DNA of 60,444 nt, taken from assembly GCA_050944455.1 (NCBI GenBank), contig JBMNRC010000017.1, positions 1-60,444 on the forward strand. Direction: 5' to 3'. Positions within the stretch are counted from its first letter, which is position 1, and each line of letters opens with the position of its first letter. Source of the DNA: Anthropogastromicrobium sp050944455. Lineage in GTDB: Bacteria; Bacillota; Clostridia; Lachnospirales; Lachnospiraceae. This document shows positions 34,543-43,511 of the stretch, piece after piece. The notes beneath the pieces are model-generated. The model searched no databases. It was not told the DNA's origin and was given only the letters and a program-made list of their open reading frames with translations. Made by a program: the position numbers and the translations under genes.

Positions 34543-35427
34543 TCACTGATCCGTCACCATCCGGTCCAGGTCCCGCACATACCGGTACACATGGTCGGAC
34601 AGCACATCCTCCTCTTCCACCGCGGTGCGGTTGACAGAAATGACGATCCTGCGGCATTCCGCGCCGGAAATGCCGGCTGTGACAGGCAGCGCCAGAAACT
34701 CATGGACACTGCTGGGAAGCAGAAAAAGATCGCATCCGAACAGCCGCGCGGTGTTCCGCAGAAAACCGGGATAGAGGACGACGGCGTCGCCGTACAGGTT
34801 GTCGCGGTTGGTAAGCACCGTGAGCCCTGCGGCCGCATCCGTCTTCTGCTCTGAACCGATAATAGCCGAAGAAAGAACCTTTTCAATCGGAATGCTGACA
34901 GGCGGAAGCATCTTTGGCGTGTTGGAAGCCGCCGCCCGGTAAAGCTGGGATTCGGTCACTCCCCATCCTTTCAGATGCTGATTGCAGATTACGCAGCTTC
35001 CCCGGCGGCTTCCGTCAAAAGCTATGGAGAGATAATAGATCAGCGAGAAATCAAGAAATTCCCGGTGCGGTACCTGTTTCAGCAGATCCGCATTGGCTGC
35101 GGTGCTCACCAGGCGGTAGGCGATCCTTTCCGAAGCTTCCGTGAAATCAAAGAAGATCCGGCTGCTGACCGCGCGTGAGGGCCTGAGCGACGCGAGGCTG
35201 ATGATTTCATCGACTATCCCGTCCAGCGGACGGCCTGAAACCGCCATCTGGTAGCAGGGTTCCAGGCTGATCATCGGGCAGAGGTTCTCCTCTCCCCGGC
35301 GCACCGCCAGAGCCTTCATGGTGACGCCATTGTTTTTGGAGACATTCAGGACATGGACAGAAACACCGTCAGGAAGACGCTTCATTAGCTCCTTTCTGAC
35401 GGCGGCAATAAATTCGCGGTAATTCAA
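34543..35427 (-). CDS. DUF5688 family protein
   Basis: A 294-residue soluble protein of a family I know as DUF5688, common in Lachnospiraceae and without known role. Conserved-looking parts are NYREFIAAVRKEL at the start, VSKNNGVTMKALAVRRGEEN, PMISLEPCYQM and the C-terminal DLFLLPSSVHEFLALPV with the tail VNRTAVEEEDVLSDHVYRY. The start is taken as TTG (35425-35427) because AAGGGGG lies seven bases upstream; an ATG 21 bases earlier overlaps that ribosome site. The gene stands directly behind tRNA-Arg on the same strand. Confidence 0.75.
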   Translation of the reverse strand: MNYREFIAAVRKELMKRLPDGVSVHVLNVSKNNGVTMKALAVRRGEENLCPMISLEPCYQMAVSGRPLDGIVDEIISLASLRPSRAVSSRIFFDFTEASERIAYRLVSTAANADLLKQVPHREFLDFSLIYYLSIAFDGSRRGSCVICNQHLKGWGVTESQLYRAAASNTPKMLPPVSIPIEKVLSSAIIGSEQKTDAAAGLTVLTNRDNLYGDAVVLYPGFLRNTARLFGCDLFLLPSSVHEFLALPVTAGISGAECRRIVISVNRTAVEEEDVLSDHVYRYVRDLDRMVTDQ

Positions 35428-35478
35428 TTTGTTCCCCCTTCGCATTCCGGCTGAAACGAAGGGCACAGATGAGAGAAA

Positions 35479-35551
35479 TGCGCCCAAGAGGACTCGAACC
35501 TCCGGCACCCAGATTCGGAATCTGGTGCTCTATCCACTGAGCTATGAGCGC
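35479..35551 (-). tRNA. tRNA-Arg (anticodon CCG)
   Basis: A full cloverleaf can be drawn on the minus strand: acceptor GCGCTCA/TGGGCGC, D stem GCTC/GAGC, anticodon stem CCAGA/TCTGG with loop TTCCGAA, T stem GGAGG/CCTCT with loop TTCGAGT, and discriminator A. The anticodon CCG reads the CGG codon. The CCA end is not encoded. Confidence 0.95.
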
Positions 35552-35704
35552 TGATAAACAGGATTCTTCCGGTTCCCCTGGCGGGAAACCGGATAGTCCT
35601 GCGATAATCTGATAAAAACTGTTTTCCCGGTATCGGCAGACACAGGCCGGATGATGTCCGGAAACCACTGCCGCATAACAGGAGCTCTGGCTGATTTCCC
35701 GAAC

Positions 35705-36262
35705 TTACGCTCTGGAGAGATACTCGCCGGTTCTGGTATCGATCTTGATCTTGTCGCCGGTGTTGATGAACAGCGGAACGGTGACGGTAGCGCCGGTCTC
35801 GACAACGGCCGGCTTGGTAGCGCCGGTAGCGGTATTGCCGCGGACGCCAGGCTCGGTGCTGGTGATCTCAAGCTCTACAAACAGAGGCGGATCAACCGCG
35901 AAAGCCTCGCCGTTGTAGGAGTTGATGGTGCACATCTCGTTCTCTTTGACGAACTTCAAGGTATCGCCGATCAGATCAGAGGAAAGGGCAACCTGCTCGT
36001 AGGTATCGTTGTCCATGAAGTAGTAAAGATCGCCGTCCTTGTAAAGGTACTGCATGGACTTGCGGTCGATGCGGGCTTCGGGGAATTTTTCGGTCGGGCG
36101 GAAGGTTCTTTCAATCACGCCGCCGTTCTTGATATCCTTAAGCTTGGTTCTGACGAAAGCTGCGCCTTTTCCGGGCTTTACATGCTGAAATTCTACAATC
36201 TGATAAACGGTGCCGTCGATGTCGATTGTCTTGCCGTTCTTGAAATCTCCTGCTGAAATCAT
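35705..36262 (-). CDS. efp: Elongation factor P
   Basis: A 185-residue EF-P that binds between the ribosomal P and E sites and relieves stalling at proline runs. The three OB-like domains are complete. The modifiable lysine loop is KPGKGAAFV near residue 32, and domain III carries GVRGNTATGATKPAVVETG. No EpmA/EpmB-type modification gene is in the window. GGGAGGAG precedes the ATG. It is followed by tRNA-Arg on the same strand after 150 bases in which I see no gene. Confidence 0.97.
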   Translation of the reverse strand: MISAGDFKNGKTIDIDGTVYQIVEFQHVKPGKGAAFVRTKLKDIKNGGVIERTFRPTEKFPEARIDRKSMQYLYKDGDLYYFMDNDTYEQVALSSDLIGDTLKFVKENEMCTINSYNGEAFAVDPPLFVELEITSTEPGVRGNTATGATKPAVVETGATVTVPLFINTGDKIKIDTRTGEYLSRA

Positions 36263-36343
36263 AGTATCTCCTCCCTGATTGGATTACCTTAGTATTATAT
36301 TTCCATTTGACCAGATTTGCAACGTTTTTTTGCAGATTCAGGC

Positions 36344-36874
36344 TCAGCTGCCGCTTCCGCCGCCCTCTGACAGCAAAATTTCGATGATCCCGGCCGTCTT
36401 CTCCGGCGTGAGGCTGTCGACCGGAAACTCGATGTCGCAGGCCGCCCGGTACTTCTGTTCTCTCTCGCTGAGCAGGGTGCTGATTTTTTTGACCGGGTCC
36501 GGGCATACCAGGAGCGGCCGCGTCGTATCGTCTTTCAGGCGCACCGCTACCGTCTCCGGTTCTACCTGCAGCCAGACGACCAGGCCGATGCGCTTCATGA
36601 TCCGCCGGTTTTCTTCTCTCAGGGGCGTCCCGCCTCCGCAGGCCAGCACATGCGGTCTGCCGTCGGATGAAATCTTCTGCAGGGCCTCGGTTTCCAGCAC
36701 CCTGAAATAATCTTCTCCATGGCGTTCAAAAATCTCAGAGACGGTACAGCCCTGTTCCGCTTCGATATATTCGTCCAGATCTGTAAAAGGCACCGAAGTG
36801 TGTTCTGAGACCAGGCGTCCCACCGTGGTTTTTCCGGCTCCCATGAAACCGATCAGAACAACACTGTTATCCAT
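36344..36874 (-). CDS. aroK: Shikimate kinase
   Basis: A 176-residue kinase that phosphorylates shikimate at the 3-OH with ATP. The P-loop is GFMGAGKTT (9-17). Shikimate-contacting parts are DLDEYIE and the GGG of LACGGGTPLR; the lid arginine lies in DDTTRPLL. The start at 36874 is chosen for GAGGAGG just upstream; a 16-residue longer frame has no ribosome site. It lies between yqeG and efp on the same strand. Confidence 0.93.
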   Translation of the reverse strand: MDNSVVLIGFMGAGKTTVGRLVSEHTSVPFTDLDEYIEAEQGCTVSEIFERHGEDYFRVLETEALQKISSDGRPHVLACGGGTPLREENRRIMKRIGLVVWLQVEPETVAVRLKDDTTRPLLVCPDPVKKISTLLSEREQKYRAACDIEFPVDSLTPEKTAGIIEILLSEGGGSGS

Positions 36875-37077
36875 GGCACTCTGTCCTCCTCTGTTCCGGC
36901 CCAGCACCGGCCTGTCTGTCATGCCGTTCCCGCGGTTTGTATCCGTATCCCGCGGCCGCTCCCCGGAGCTGCCGCTGCGCGGCGGAGACGAAGAGTCTGC
37001 GCCCGCGGACCGCTCCGCATCTTCTGGACAAAATTTCCTGCCGCGCCTGTTTCTCCCGCGTCCCGCGGACCGCTCTG

Positions 37078-37620
37078 TCAGTCTTTTTTGCCCTGCTTTC
37101 CCTTTTTCTCTTTCTGCCCGAGTATTTTCTGTTTCAGGCGGAAGAACAGCAGAATTGGCTTTTCGGGAATCCTCTTTAAAATGATCTGGATCTCCTCATG
37201 CCGGTTGATTTTCGATACCAGAGCCGTATGACGGATTCCGGCGAGGTTGGCGCCCAGGATATCGGTAAATATCTGGTCTCCGACATAAAGCGTATGTTCC
37301 CTGTCCGTCCCGATTCTCTCCATTGCCTCCCGGTATTTCCCGGGCAGCGGCTTTGCCGCGCTGCAGACGAAATCCGACCCGACATCCTCCGCAAAAGGCC
37401 GCACCCTGGAATCTACGTTGTTGCTGAGCAGGCATGTGGCCATCCCGATTCCGCGCAGACGGCGGAACAGCTCGATGGATCTGCCGTCCGCCGGCGCCCC
37501 GTGCGGAACCAGCGTATTGTCGATGTCGAAAATCACTCCTCGGATGCCCTTTACGGCCATCTTTTCATAGTCGATCGCGTAGGCGGAGGGATACTCTTCC
37601 TCCGGGAACAGGCTGAACAT
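37078..37620 (-). CDS. yqeG: YqeG family HAD-type phosphatase
   Basis: A 180-residue HAD IIIA-type phosphatase. The nucleophile motif is VIFDIDNTLVPHG (Asp32 and Asp34), motif II is LLSNN, motif III KPLPGKYREAM and motif IV YVGDQIFTDILGAN. The basic C-terminal tail (GQKEKKGKQGKKD) is typical. The physiological substrate of YqeG is uncertain. AAAGGAGG precedes the ATG. It lies 38 bases after nrdR. Confidence 0.9.
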   Translation of the reverse strand: MFSLFPEEEYPSAYAIDYEKMAVKGIRGVIFDIDNTLVPHGAPADGRSIELFRRLRGIGMATCLLSNNVDSRVRPFAEDVGSDFVCSAAKPLPGKYREAMERIGTDREHTLYVGDQIFTDILGANLAGIRHTALVSKINRHEEIQIILKRIPEKPILLFFRLKQKILGQKEKKGKQGKKD

Positions 37621-37658
37621 CCGGGTTTACCTCCTTTGCTCCTGCTGCCGGCCGGCTG

Positions 37659-38144
37659 TCACTGCTCCGGGCCGGCGGTTTTCTCCGCTCTGTTTTCTTT
37701 TTGAAGTTCTTTAAGTTCGTTGGCGAAATTTTCCACGTCAGTAAAAGAGCGGTATACGCTCGCGAAGCGCACATAGGCGACCTGATCCAGGCTGCGCAGC
37801 TTTTCCATCACCAGCTCGCCGATCCGGGAACTCTGAACCTCGCGAACGTCGTCCGCGAAAATCTCCGACTCCACCTCGTCGATCAGCTTATCCATCTGCT
37901 CCGCCGAAACCGGCCTCTTGTGGCACGCCGCCACAAGGCCCTGGCGGATTTTCTCACGGTTGTACGGCTCGCGGCTCTGGTCCTTTTTGATCACCATCAG
38001 CGGATATTTCTCGGCCCGCTCCCAGGTCGTAAAACGCCTTCCGCACACGCCGCACTCACGGCGGCGCCTGACGGCCGTGTTATCCTCATTCGGCCTCGAA
38101 TCCGTTACCCTGGTATCTTCTGCGCCGCAATACGGACATTTCAT
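37659..38144 (-). CDS. nrdR: Transcriptional repressor NrdR
   Basis: A 161-residue Zn-ribbon/ATP-cone repressor of ribonucleotide reductase genes. Zinc ligands are Cys3, Cys6, Cys31 and Cys34 (CPYCG and CGVCG). The ATP-cone domain follows from about residue 46 (MVIKKDQSREPYNREKIRQGL). The acidic, Gln/Glu-rich tail is a little longer than usual. AAAGGAGG precedes the ATG, 31 bases after prfC. No NrdR-box target is evident in the window. Confidence 0.95.
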   Translation of the reverse strand: MKCPYCGAEDTRVTDSRPNEDNTAVRRRRECGVCGRRFTTWERAEKYPLMVIKKDQSREPYNREKIRQGLVAACHKRPVSAEQMDKLIDEVESEIFADDVREVQSSRIGELVMEKLRSLDQVAYVRFASVYRSFTDVENFANELKELQKENRAEKTAGPEQ

Positions 38145-38175
38145 GTTCAGCCTCCTTTGCCTGCGGGGGAATCAA

Positions 38176-39771
38176 TCACTCCATGATGGCTGTGCCGAAC
38201 TCCGAAAGCACCAGCCCCTTGTTTCTCTCCAGAACCATGTTCGGGCTCCACTCGTTTTCAAACAGAAGGAGCGGCCTGCCGTGCTTGTCGACGACGATCT
38301 TCATATCGGTGGTGCCGTTGATGTCATCCACATTGAAAGTCTGCCAGTTTTCCACCCACCGGATGTACTCATACGGCAGGATTTCGAGCGCGATTTCAAC
38401 GTTGTACTCGTTTTTGAGCCGGAACCTGAGCACGTCGAACTGCAGCTCGCCGACGACGCCGACGATGATTTCCTCCATGCCGGTATTGCACTCGTGGAAT
38501 ACCTGGATGGCGCCTTCAAGGGCAATCTGCGTGATGCCCTTGACGAACTGCTTGCGCTTCATCGTGTCCGCCTGGCGTACCCTCGCGAAATGCTCGGGTG
38601 CGAAGGTCGGTATGCCTTCGAAGGCGATGTGCTCCTTCGGATTGCAGATTGTATCGCCGATCTGGAAAATTCCCGGGTCGAACACGCCGATGATATCGCC
38701 GGCGTACGCTTCCCTGACGATTCTGCGCTCATCCGCCATCATCTCCGTGGACTGGGCCAGGCGGATCACGCGGTTTTCGCGCACATGGTTCACTTCCATG
38801 CCCGCCTCGTACTTCCCGGAAACAATGCGCATGAACGCGATTCTGTCGCGGTGGTTTTTATTCATGTTCGCCTGGATTTTGAACACAAACGCGGAGAACC
38901 GGTCGTCAAAGGGGCTGATGGGGCCTTCCGAGGAATTTCTGGGCAGCGGGGACAGGGTCATCTTCAGGAAATGTTCGAGGAAAGTCTGCACGCCGAAGTT
39001 GGTCAGCGCGGAACCGAAGAACACCGGAGTGAGCTGGCCTTCGTCGACTCTCTTCTGGTCAAACTCTTCCGCGGCTCCGTCCAGCAGTTCGATGTCCTCG
39101 GTGAGCTTCTGGTACTGGATGATGCCGATTTTGTCCTCGGAACCCACGACGTCCAGTTCCTGGCTGGCGATCTCGTGCATGCCGGCGTCCGCCGCCGTGA
39201 ACGTAGTGATCTTTCGGGTTCCGCGGTCGTAGACTCCCTTGAAGTTCTTGCCGGACCCGATCGGCCAGTTGACCGGGCAGGTGCGGATTCCGAGAACGTT
39301 CTCGATTTCATCCATCAGCTCGAACGGGTCCCGGGTGTCGCGGTCCAGCTTGTTGATGAAGGTAAATATCGGAATATGCCGCATCACGCAGACTTTGAAC
39401 AGCTTGATGGTCTGCGCCTGCACACCCCTTGATCCGTCGATGACCATGACCGCGGAGTCAGCCGCCATCAGGGTCCGGTAGGTATCCTCGGAGAAATCCT
39501 GATGTCCGGGAGTGTCCAGGATATTGATGCAGTAGCCTTCATACTCAAACTGGAGGACGGACGACGTGACGGAAATTCCTCTCTGCTTTTCAATCTCCAT
39601 CCAGTCGGAAACCGCGTGTTTTGAAGTTTTGCGTCCCTTGACTGATCCGGCCTCATTGATCGCTCCTCCATAAAGAAGAAACTTTTCGGTGAGGGTGGTT
39701 TTTCCGGCGTCCGGGTGGGAAATGATTGCGAATGTGCGCCTTCTTCTGATCTCGTTATCGTATTGTGACAT
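38176..39771 (-). CDS. prfC: Peptide chain release factor 3
   Basis: A 531-residue translational GTPase that recycles RF1 and RF2 after termination. GTPase motifs: G1 SHPDAGKTTLTEK, G2 RGISVTSS, G3 LDTPGHQDFSEDTYRTL and G4 NKLDR. The RF3-type domains II and III are present (FARVRQADTMKRKQFVKGI, VGELQFDVLRFRL). The C-terminus is complete. It lies in a minus-strand gene run after the MBL hydrolase and before nrdR. Confidence 0.96.
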   Translation of the reverse strand: MSQYDNEIRRRRTFAIISHPDAGKTTLTEKFLLYGGAINEAGSVKGRKTSKHAVSDWMEIEKQRGISVTSSVLQFEYEGYCINILDTPGHQDFSEDTYRTLMAADSAVMVIDGSRGVQAQTIKLFKVCVMRHIPIFTFINKLDRDTRDPFELMDEIENVLGIRTCPVNWPIGSGKNFKGVYDRGTRKITTFTAADAGMHEIASQELDVVGSEDKIGIIQYQKLTEDIELLDGAAEEFDQKRVDEGQLTPVFFGSALTNFGVQTFLEHFLKMTLSPLPRNSSEGPISPFDDRFSAFVFKIQANMNKNHRDRIAFMRIVSGKYEAGMEVNHVRENRVIRLAQSTEMMADERRIVREAYAGDIIGVFDPGIFQIGDTICNPKEHIAFEGIPTFAPEHFARVRQADTMKRKQFVKGITQIALEGAIQVFHECNTGMEEIIVGVVGELQFDVLRFRLKNEYNVEIALEILPYEYIRWVENWQTFNVDDINGTTDMKIVVDKHGRPLLLFENEWSPNMVLERNKGLVLSEFGTAIME

Positions 39772-39840
39772 AGTATCAGCCTTAACTGCCTTTCTGAATC
39801 TTTGTATTTTTCCTGAAATGCTGAACCGTTGAAAAAGCAG

Positions 39841-40494
39841 CTAAGGCTGTTCAGTGAGTGGATTGTATTTCTTTTCCGTAAGAATATCGGTTGCCTCTCC
39901 GTGGCCCGGATATACTTTCGTGTCCCCGGGAAGTTCCGCCAGCAGGCGGCGAATGGAACGTATCATGTCGGATTCGCTCCCTGTCGGGAGATCCGTGCGG
40001 CCGCAGCTCTGCGCAAAAAGGGTGTCTCCGGAAAAGAGGATGCGGGAATCCGGCAGATACCAGCTGACCGAGCCTTTCGTGTGGCCGGGCGTCTCCAGAA
40101 CCCTGACGGCGATGTCCCCGACGGTCAGCAGATCCCCGTCCTTCACCGTGCGGTCCGCCTTCAGATAAACCGGGGTTCCCCACCAGTCTCCCGAGAGGTT
40201 CCATTCGGCGTTGGACAGGAGTTCGGTTTCCTTTTCGCCGGCGTATACCGGGATGTGATACATCCGCGCGATCTCCGCGCAGGCCCCGATGTGGTCATAA
40301 TGCCCGTGCGTGAGCAGAACCGCTTCCGGTTTCAGTCCCATCGCGGCTGCCTCCCGCGAAATCCGGCCGCTGTCCGCCGCGGGGTCGACGATAAACCCGG
40401 ATCCCGACGCGGACCGCACCAGATAGCAGTTGGTGACCACCGGCCCGAGACGCAGAACCTGAATCTGCACTTCTTCTTTGTGCTGCTGTTCCAT
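39841..40494 (-). CDS. MBL-fold metallo-hydrolase (glyoxalase II-like)
   Basis: A 217-residue metallo-beta-lactamase-fold hydrolase. The metal motif is LTHGHYDHIG. Further ligands are in ETPGHTKGSVSWYL, SGDTLF and VYPGHGEATDI. The short form without the C-terminal glyoxalase II domain is a large group with mostly unproven thioester or lactone substrates. It stands immediately downstream of relA/spoT, a neighbour pair common in Clostridia. It ends with TAG, showing that amber is used as a stop here. Confidence 0.9.
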   Translation of the reverse strand: MEQQHKEEVQIQVLRLGPVVTNCYLVRSASGSGFIVDPAADSGRISREAAAMGLKPEAVLLTHGHYDHIGACAEIARMYHIPVYAGEKETELLSNAEWNLSGDWWGTPVYLKADRTVKDGDLLTVGDIAVRVLETPGHTKGSVSWYLPDSRILFSGDTLFAQSCGRTDLPTGSESDMIRSIRRLLAELPGDTKVYPGHGEATDILTEKKYNPLTEQP

Positions 40495-40515
40495 TCCCTT
40501 GCTGTTTCCTCTTTT

Positions 40516-40534
40516 TGCGCAAAGTTCCGCCGCG
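40516..40534. repeat. Copy 1 of a dispersed 19-bp element between relA and the MBL gene
   Basis: TGCGCAAAGTTCCGCCGCG matches the element at 46463-46481 at 18 of 19 positions. Both lie just upstream of a minus-strand start and include a G+C-rich hairpin arm. Confidence 0.45.
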
Positions 40535-40548
40535 CTTCCGGCGGGCTC

Positions 40549-43434
40549 TCAGCCGGCGCTTCTCCTGATATCCAGCACGTCCGGAATCTGCGTGAGCTTG
40601 GAAATCAGGTAATCCAGGCTCGCGGTGCTGTCGACGTTGAAGGACATGGTGATTGTTGCCGTATCCTGCTTGCCCTTGCGGGAACTCATGGAGACGATAT
40701 CGATCTCGCGCTCGGTGAAAATTTTTGAGATATCCGCCAGCAGGCCCGTGCGGTTGTTGGCGTAGATGATGATTTCGGTGAGGAAGGTTTTTCCGCTGTC
40801 CAGGTTTCCCGTCTGCCATTCGGCGTCAGTCAGGCGCACCTTCTCGCTGTCCGGCATCGAAATGATGTTCTGGCAGTCGGTCCGGTGAATCGTGATGCCG
40901 CGGCCTCTGGTGATGTAGCCGACGATCTCGTCGCCCGGCACCGGCGAGCAGCAGCGGGCAAAACGGTACTGGACGTCGCCCAGCCCGTTGACAATGATGC
41001 TGTTCCCGCTGTGTTTCTGTTTCTGTTTTTCCTTGTCCTGCGCTCTTGCGGCGTCTCCCGCCGGCTGAGACGCGGCTCTGACGGCCTGGAGCACCTCCTC
41101 GTCGGAGATCTTCTTCCGGGCGTCGGCCTGATAGAGGTCGATCAGTTTGTTGACAACCTGCCCTTCCTTGAGGCCGCCGTGCCCGACCGCGGCGAGGACG
41201 GAATCCCAGTCGCGGAAACCGTACTTGGCGATGACTTTTGCCTTGTACTCGTCCTTCACGAGGTCCGCCGGGTCGTAACCCTTCGCGCGGATCTGCTGCA
41301 GCACGGATTCCTTGCCGCGCAGGATGTTGTCTTCCTTGCGCTCGGCCTTGAACCACTGATTGATCTTGGTTTTCGCCTGCGCGCTCTTGACATAGTTGAG
41401 CCAGTCGCGGCTCGGTCCCTTGGAATTCTGGGACGTGATGATTTCCACCCGGTCGCCGTTCTGGATCTGATAAGTGATCGGGACCATCTTCCCGTTGACC
41501 TTGGCGCCGACCATCCGGTTGCCGACGGCGGAATGGATGCTGTAGGCAAAGTCAATCGGCGTGGATCCCGCCGGGAGGTTTTTGACGTCTCCCTGGGGAG
41601 TAAAGCAGTAGATGGTTTCGTTGAACAGGTTGAAATCGGTTTTGACCGTGGAGACGAACTCCTTGTTGTCGCTGATGCCCTGCTGATACTCCAGGATATT
41701 GCGGAGCCAGGCCATCTTCTCCTGTTCCTGCTGATCGCCCTTGGTCGGCGCGCCGGAACCGCTTTCCTTGTATTTCCAGTGGGCGGCGATACCGTATTCC
41801 GCAATGCGGTGCATTTCCCACGTGCGGATCTGGATTTCGAACGGCTGTCCGTTCTTCGCGATCAGCGTGCTGTGCAGCGACTGATAGTTATTCGGCTTGG
41901 GCATCGCGATGTAATCCTTGAACCGGCTGAAGATCGGGTGGTACATCTCATGGATGATGCCGAGCACGGCGTAGCAGTCCTTCACGTCGTCGACGATGAT
42001 GCGGATCGCGAAGATATCGTAGATCTGGTCCAGTGTCTTGTTCTGGTTGACCATCTTGCGGTAGATGCTGAACATATGCTTGACGCGGCCGGAAATATCC
42101 GCTTTGATGTTGTTCTCCTTCAGCTTCTCACTGACTTCGGAGATAATCTCGGCGATGAATTTTTCCCGCTCGTCCTGCGTCGCGTACAGTTTTTCCTGCA
42201 GGTCGCGGTAGACGTCCGGCTGGAGGAGCATCAGGGAAAGATCGTCCAGTTCCGTCTTGATTTTGGAGATACCGAGCCTCCCGGCGATCGGGGAATAGAT
42301 TTCCAGCGTTTCCCTCGCCTTGAGTTTCTGCGTCTCAGGCTTCCAGTACTGGGCCGTGCGCATGTTGTGCAGGCGGTCGGCCAGCTTGACCAGAATGACG
42401 CGGATGTCCTTGGCCATGGCCAGGAACATCTTGCGCAGGTTCTCGGCCTGAATCTCGATTTTCTCCATGTTCCAGGAGATCTGGGTCAGCTTTGTGACGC
42501 CCTCGACCAGGAACGTGACTTCATTCCCGAAAAGCTCGGTGAGGCGTTCCTCCGTCATCCCGGTGTCCTCGATAACGTCATGCAGGAGGCCTGCCGCGAT
42601 GGTTTCCTTATCCAGCTCCAGCTCGGCGAGAATGATTGCCACGCACAGCGGATGGATGATGTAAGGCTCTCCGGAACGGCGCTTCTGCCCGCGATGGCAT
42701 TCGTCCGCCACATGGTAAGCCTTCTCGATCAGCGAAAGGTCGCTGGACGGATGGTATTTTTTGACGCTTTCCAGAAGCTGCTGGTACAGCTTTTCCGGCG
42801 GCGTGAAATCCGCGGGCGCGGTGACAGCCGGGCGCGGGCGCACGAGGGCCTCCTCGGCCGGCTCGCCGGGCTCATTGTTGGGCGTCATATAGGAAAGCGT
42901 GTGGGGAATTTTCTTCTGAAATACCGCCCCCGAAAGATCGGCGCCTGCCTGTTTGCGGGATGCTGAATCGTTCGCGGCCGCTTCCGTGCCTTCAGTTATT
43001 TTCGCTGCTGCAGGCGCTGCCGTCTGCGCAGAATCCTCTTTCTGCGCGGGAAAACCGGTCTGGTCTGCAGTCTCTTTCCGGGCGGAATCCCCGCTCTGGC
43101 CGGAAGGCCCTGCCCCGCCGGCAGTCCCTGCCTGTGCGGAAGCGCTGTTCTGAGCGGCTGCAGTATCAGGCGCTGAAGATTCCGGCCGGCTGACATCCTC
43201 CGTCTGAGCGGCGGCCTCCTCCTGCACGGAAGCGCCTGACTGCGGGGAATTCCAGCCGTGCGCCGGCGCCGTCGTTTCCGGGGCCGGGGAACCTTCGGAC
43301 GGAATCACCGCCGCGGGGAAACGGTCGGAAGGGAAACCGCTCTGCACCGATACACTCCGATCGGACATCTTCGCGCTATCCGGCGCGGCAGCGGCTGGCT
43401 GCGGCTGAACCTTTGAAGAAATCATTTCGCTCAT
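40549..43434 (-). CDS. relA: Bifunctional (p)ppGpp synthetase/hydrolase with a long disordered N-terminus
   Basis: Makes and degrades the stringent-response alarmone. From about residue 210 it is a standard long Rel: an HD hydrolase (IIHPLCVAIILAEL, GLLHDVIEDTGMT), the synthetase (IYDIFAIRIIVDDVKDCY, PKPNNYQSLHSTLI), a TGS domain (YCFTPQGDVKNLPAGST), helical and zinc-finger-like parts (RFARCCSPVPGDEIVGYITRG), and an ACT domain to the end. The first 200 residues are Ala/Ser/Gln/Glu-rich and unlike any Rel I know, giving 961 residues against about 740-780. AGGAGGGG sits at the far start, so the extension is likely made. It lies upstream of the MBL gene. Confidence 0.95.
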   Translation of the reverse strand: MSEMISSKVQPQPAAAAPDSAKMSDRSVSVQSGFPSDRFPAAVIPSEGSPAPETTAPAHGWNSPQSGASVQEEAAAQTEDVSRPESSAPDTAAAQNSASAQAGTAGGAGPSGQSGDSARKETADQTGFPAQKEDSAQTAAPAAAKITEGTEAAANDSASRKQAGADLSGAVFQKKIPHTLSYMTPNNEPGEPAEEALVRPRPAVTAPADFTPPEKLYQQLLESVKKYHPSSDLSLIEKAYHVADECHRGQKRRSGEPYIIHPLCVAIILAELELDKETIAAGLLHDVIEDTGMTEERLTELFGNEVTFLVEGVTKLTQISWNMEKIEIQAENLRKMFLAMAKDIRVILVKLADRLHNMRTAQYWKPETQKLKARETLEIYSPIAGRLGISKIKTELDDLSLMLLQPDVYRDLQEKLYATQDEREKFIAEIISEVSEKLKENNIKADISGRVKHMFSIYRKMVNQNKTLDQIYDIFAIRIIVDDVKDCYAVLGIIHEMYHPIFSRFKDYIAMPKPNNYQSLHSTLIAKNGQPFEIQIRTWEMHRIAEYGIAAHWKYKESGSGAPTKGDQQEQEKMAWLRNILEYQQGISDNKEFVSTVKTDFNLFNETIYCFTPQGDVKNLPAGSTPIDFAYSIHSAVGNRMVGAKVNGKMVPITYQIQNGDRVEIITSQNSKGPSRDWLNYVKSAQAKTKINQWFKAERKEDNILRGKESVLQQIRAKGYDPADLVKDEYKAKVIAKYGFRDWDSVLAAVGHGGLKEGQVVNKLIDLYQADARKKISDEEVLQAVRAASQPAGDAARAQDKEKQKQKHSGNSIIVNGLGDVQYRFARCCSPVPGDEIVGYITRGRGITIHRTDCQNIISMPDSEKVRLTDAEWQTGNLDSGKTFLTEIIIYANNRTGLLADISKIFTEREIDIVSMSSRKGKQDTATITMSFNVDSTASLDYLISKLTQIPDVLDIRRSAG

Positions 43435-43511
43435 AGCCTGTCCCCTCCTTCATGCGGATCTGAAATCGCTTTCAGATACAAGTATGCTGTATGTCTCCCA
43501 ATCCGGCAGCG

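Noticed and set aside
36937..37070. Repeated CCCGCGGACCGCTC motif between aroK and yqeG
   Set aside because: Two short copies in G+C-rich sequence; too short to separate from chance or from the general duplication pattern.
40885..42966. 693-codon plus-strand frame opposite relA
   Set aside because: Antisense shadow of the conserved Rel domains, with no recognisable motif and no ribosome site.
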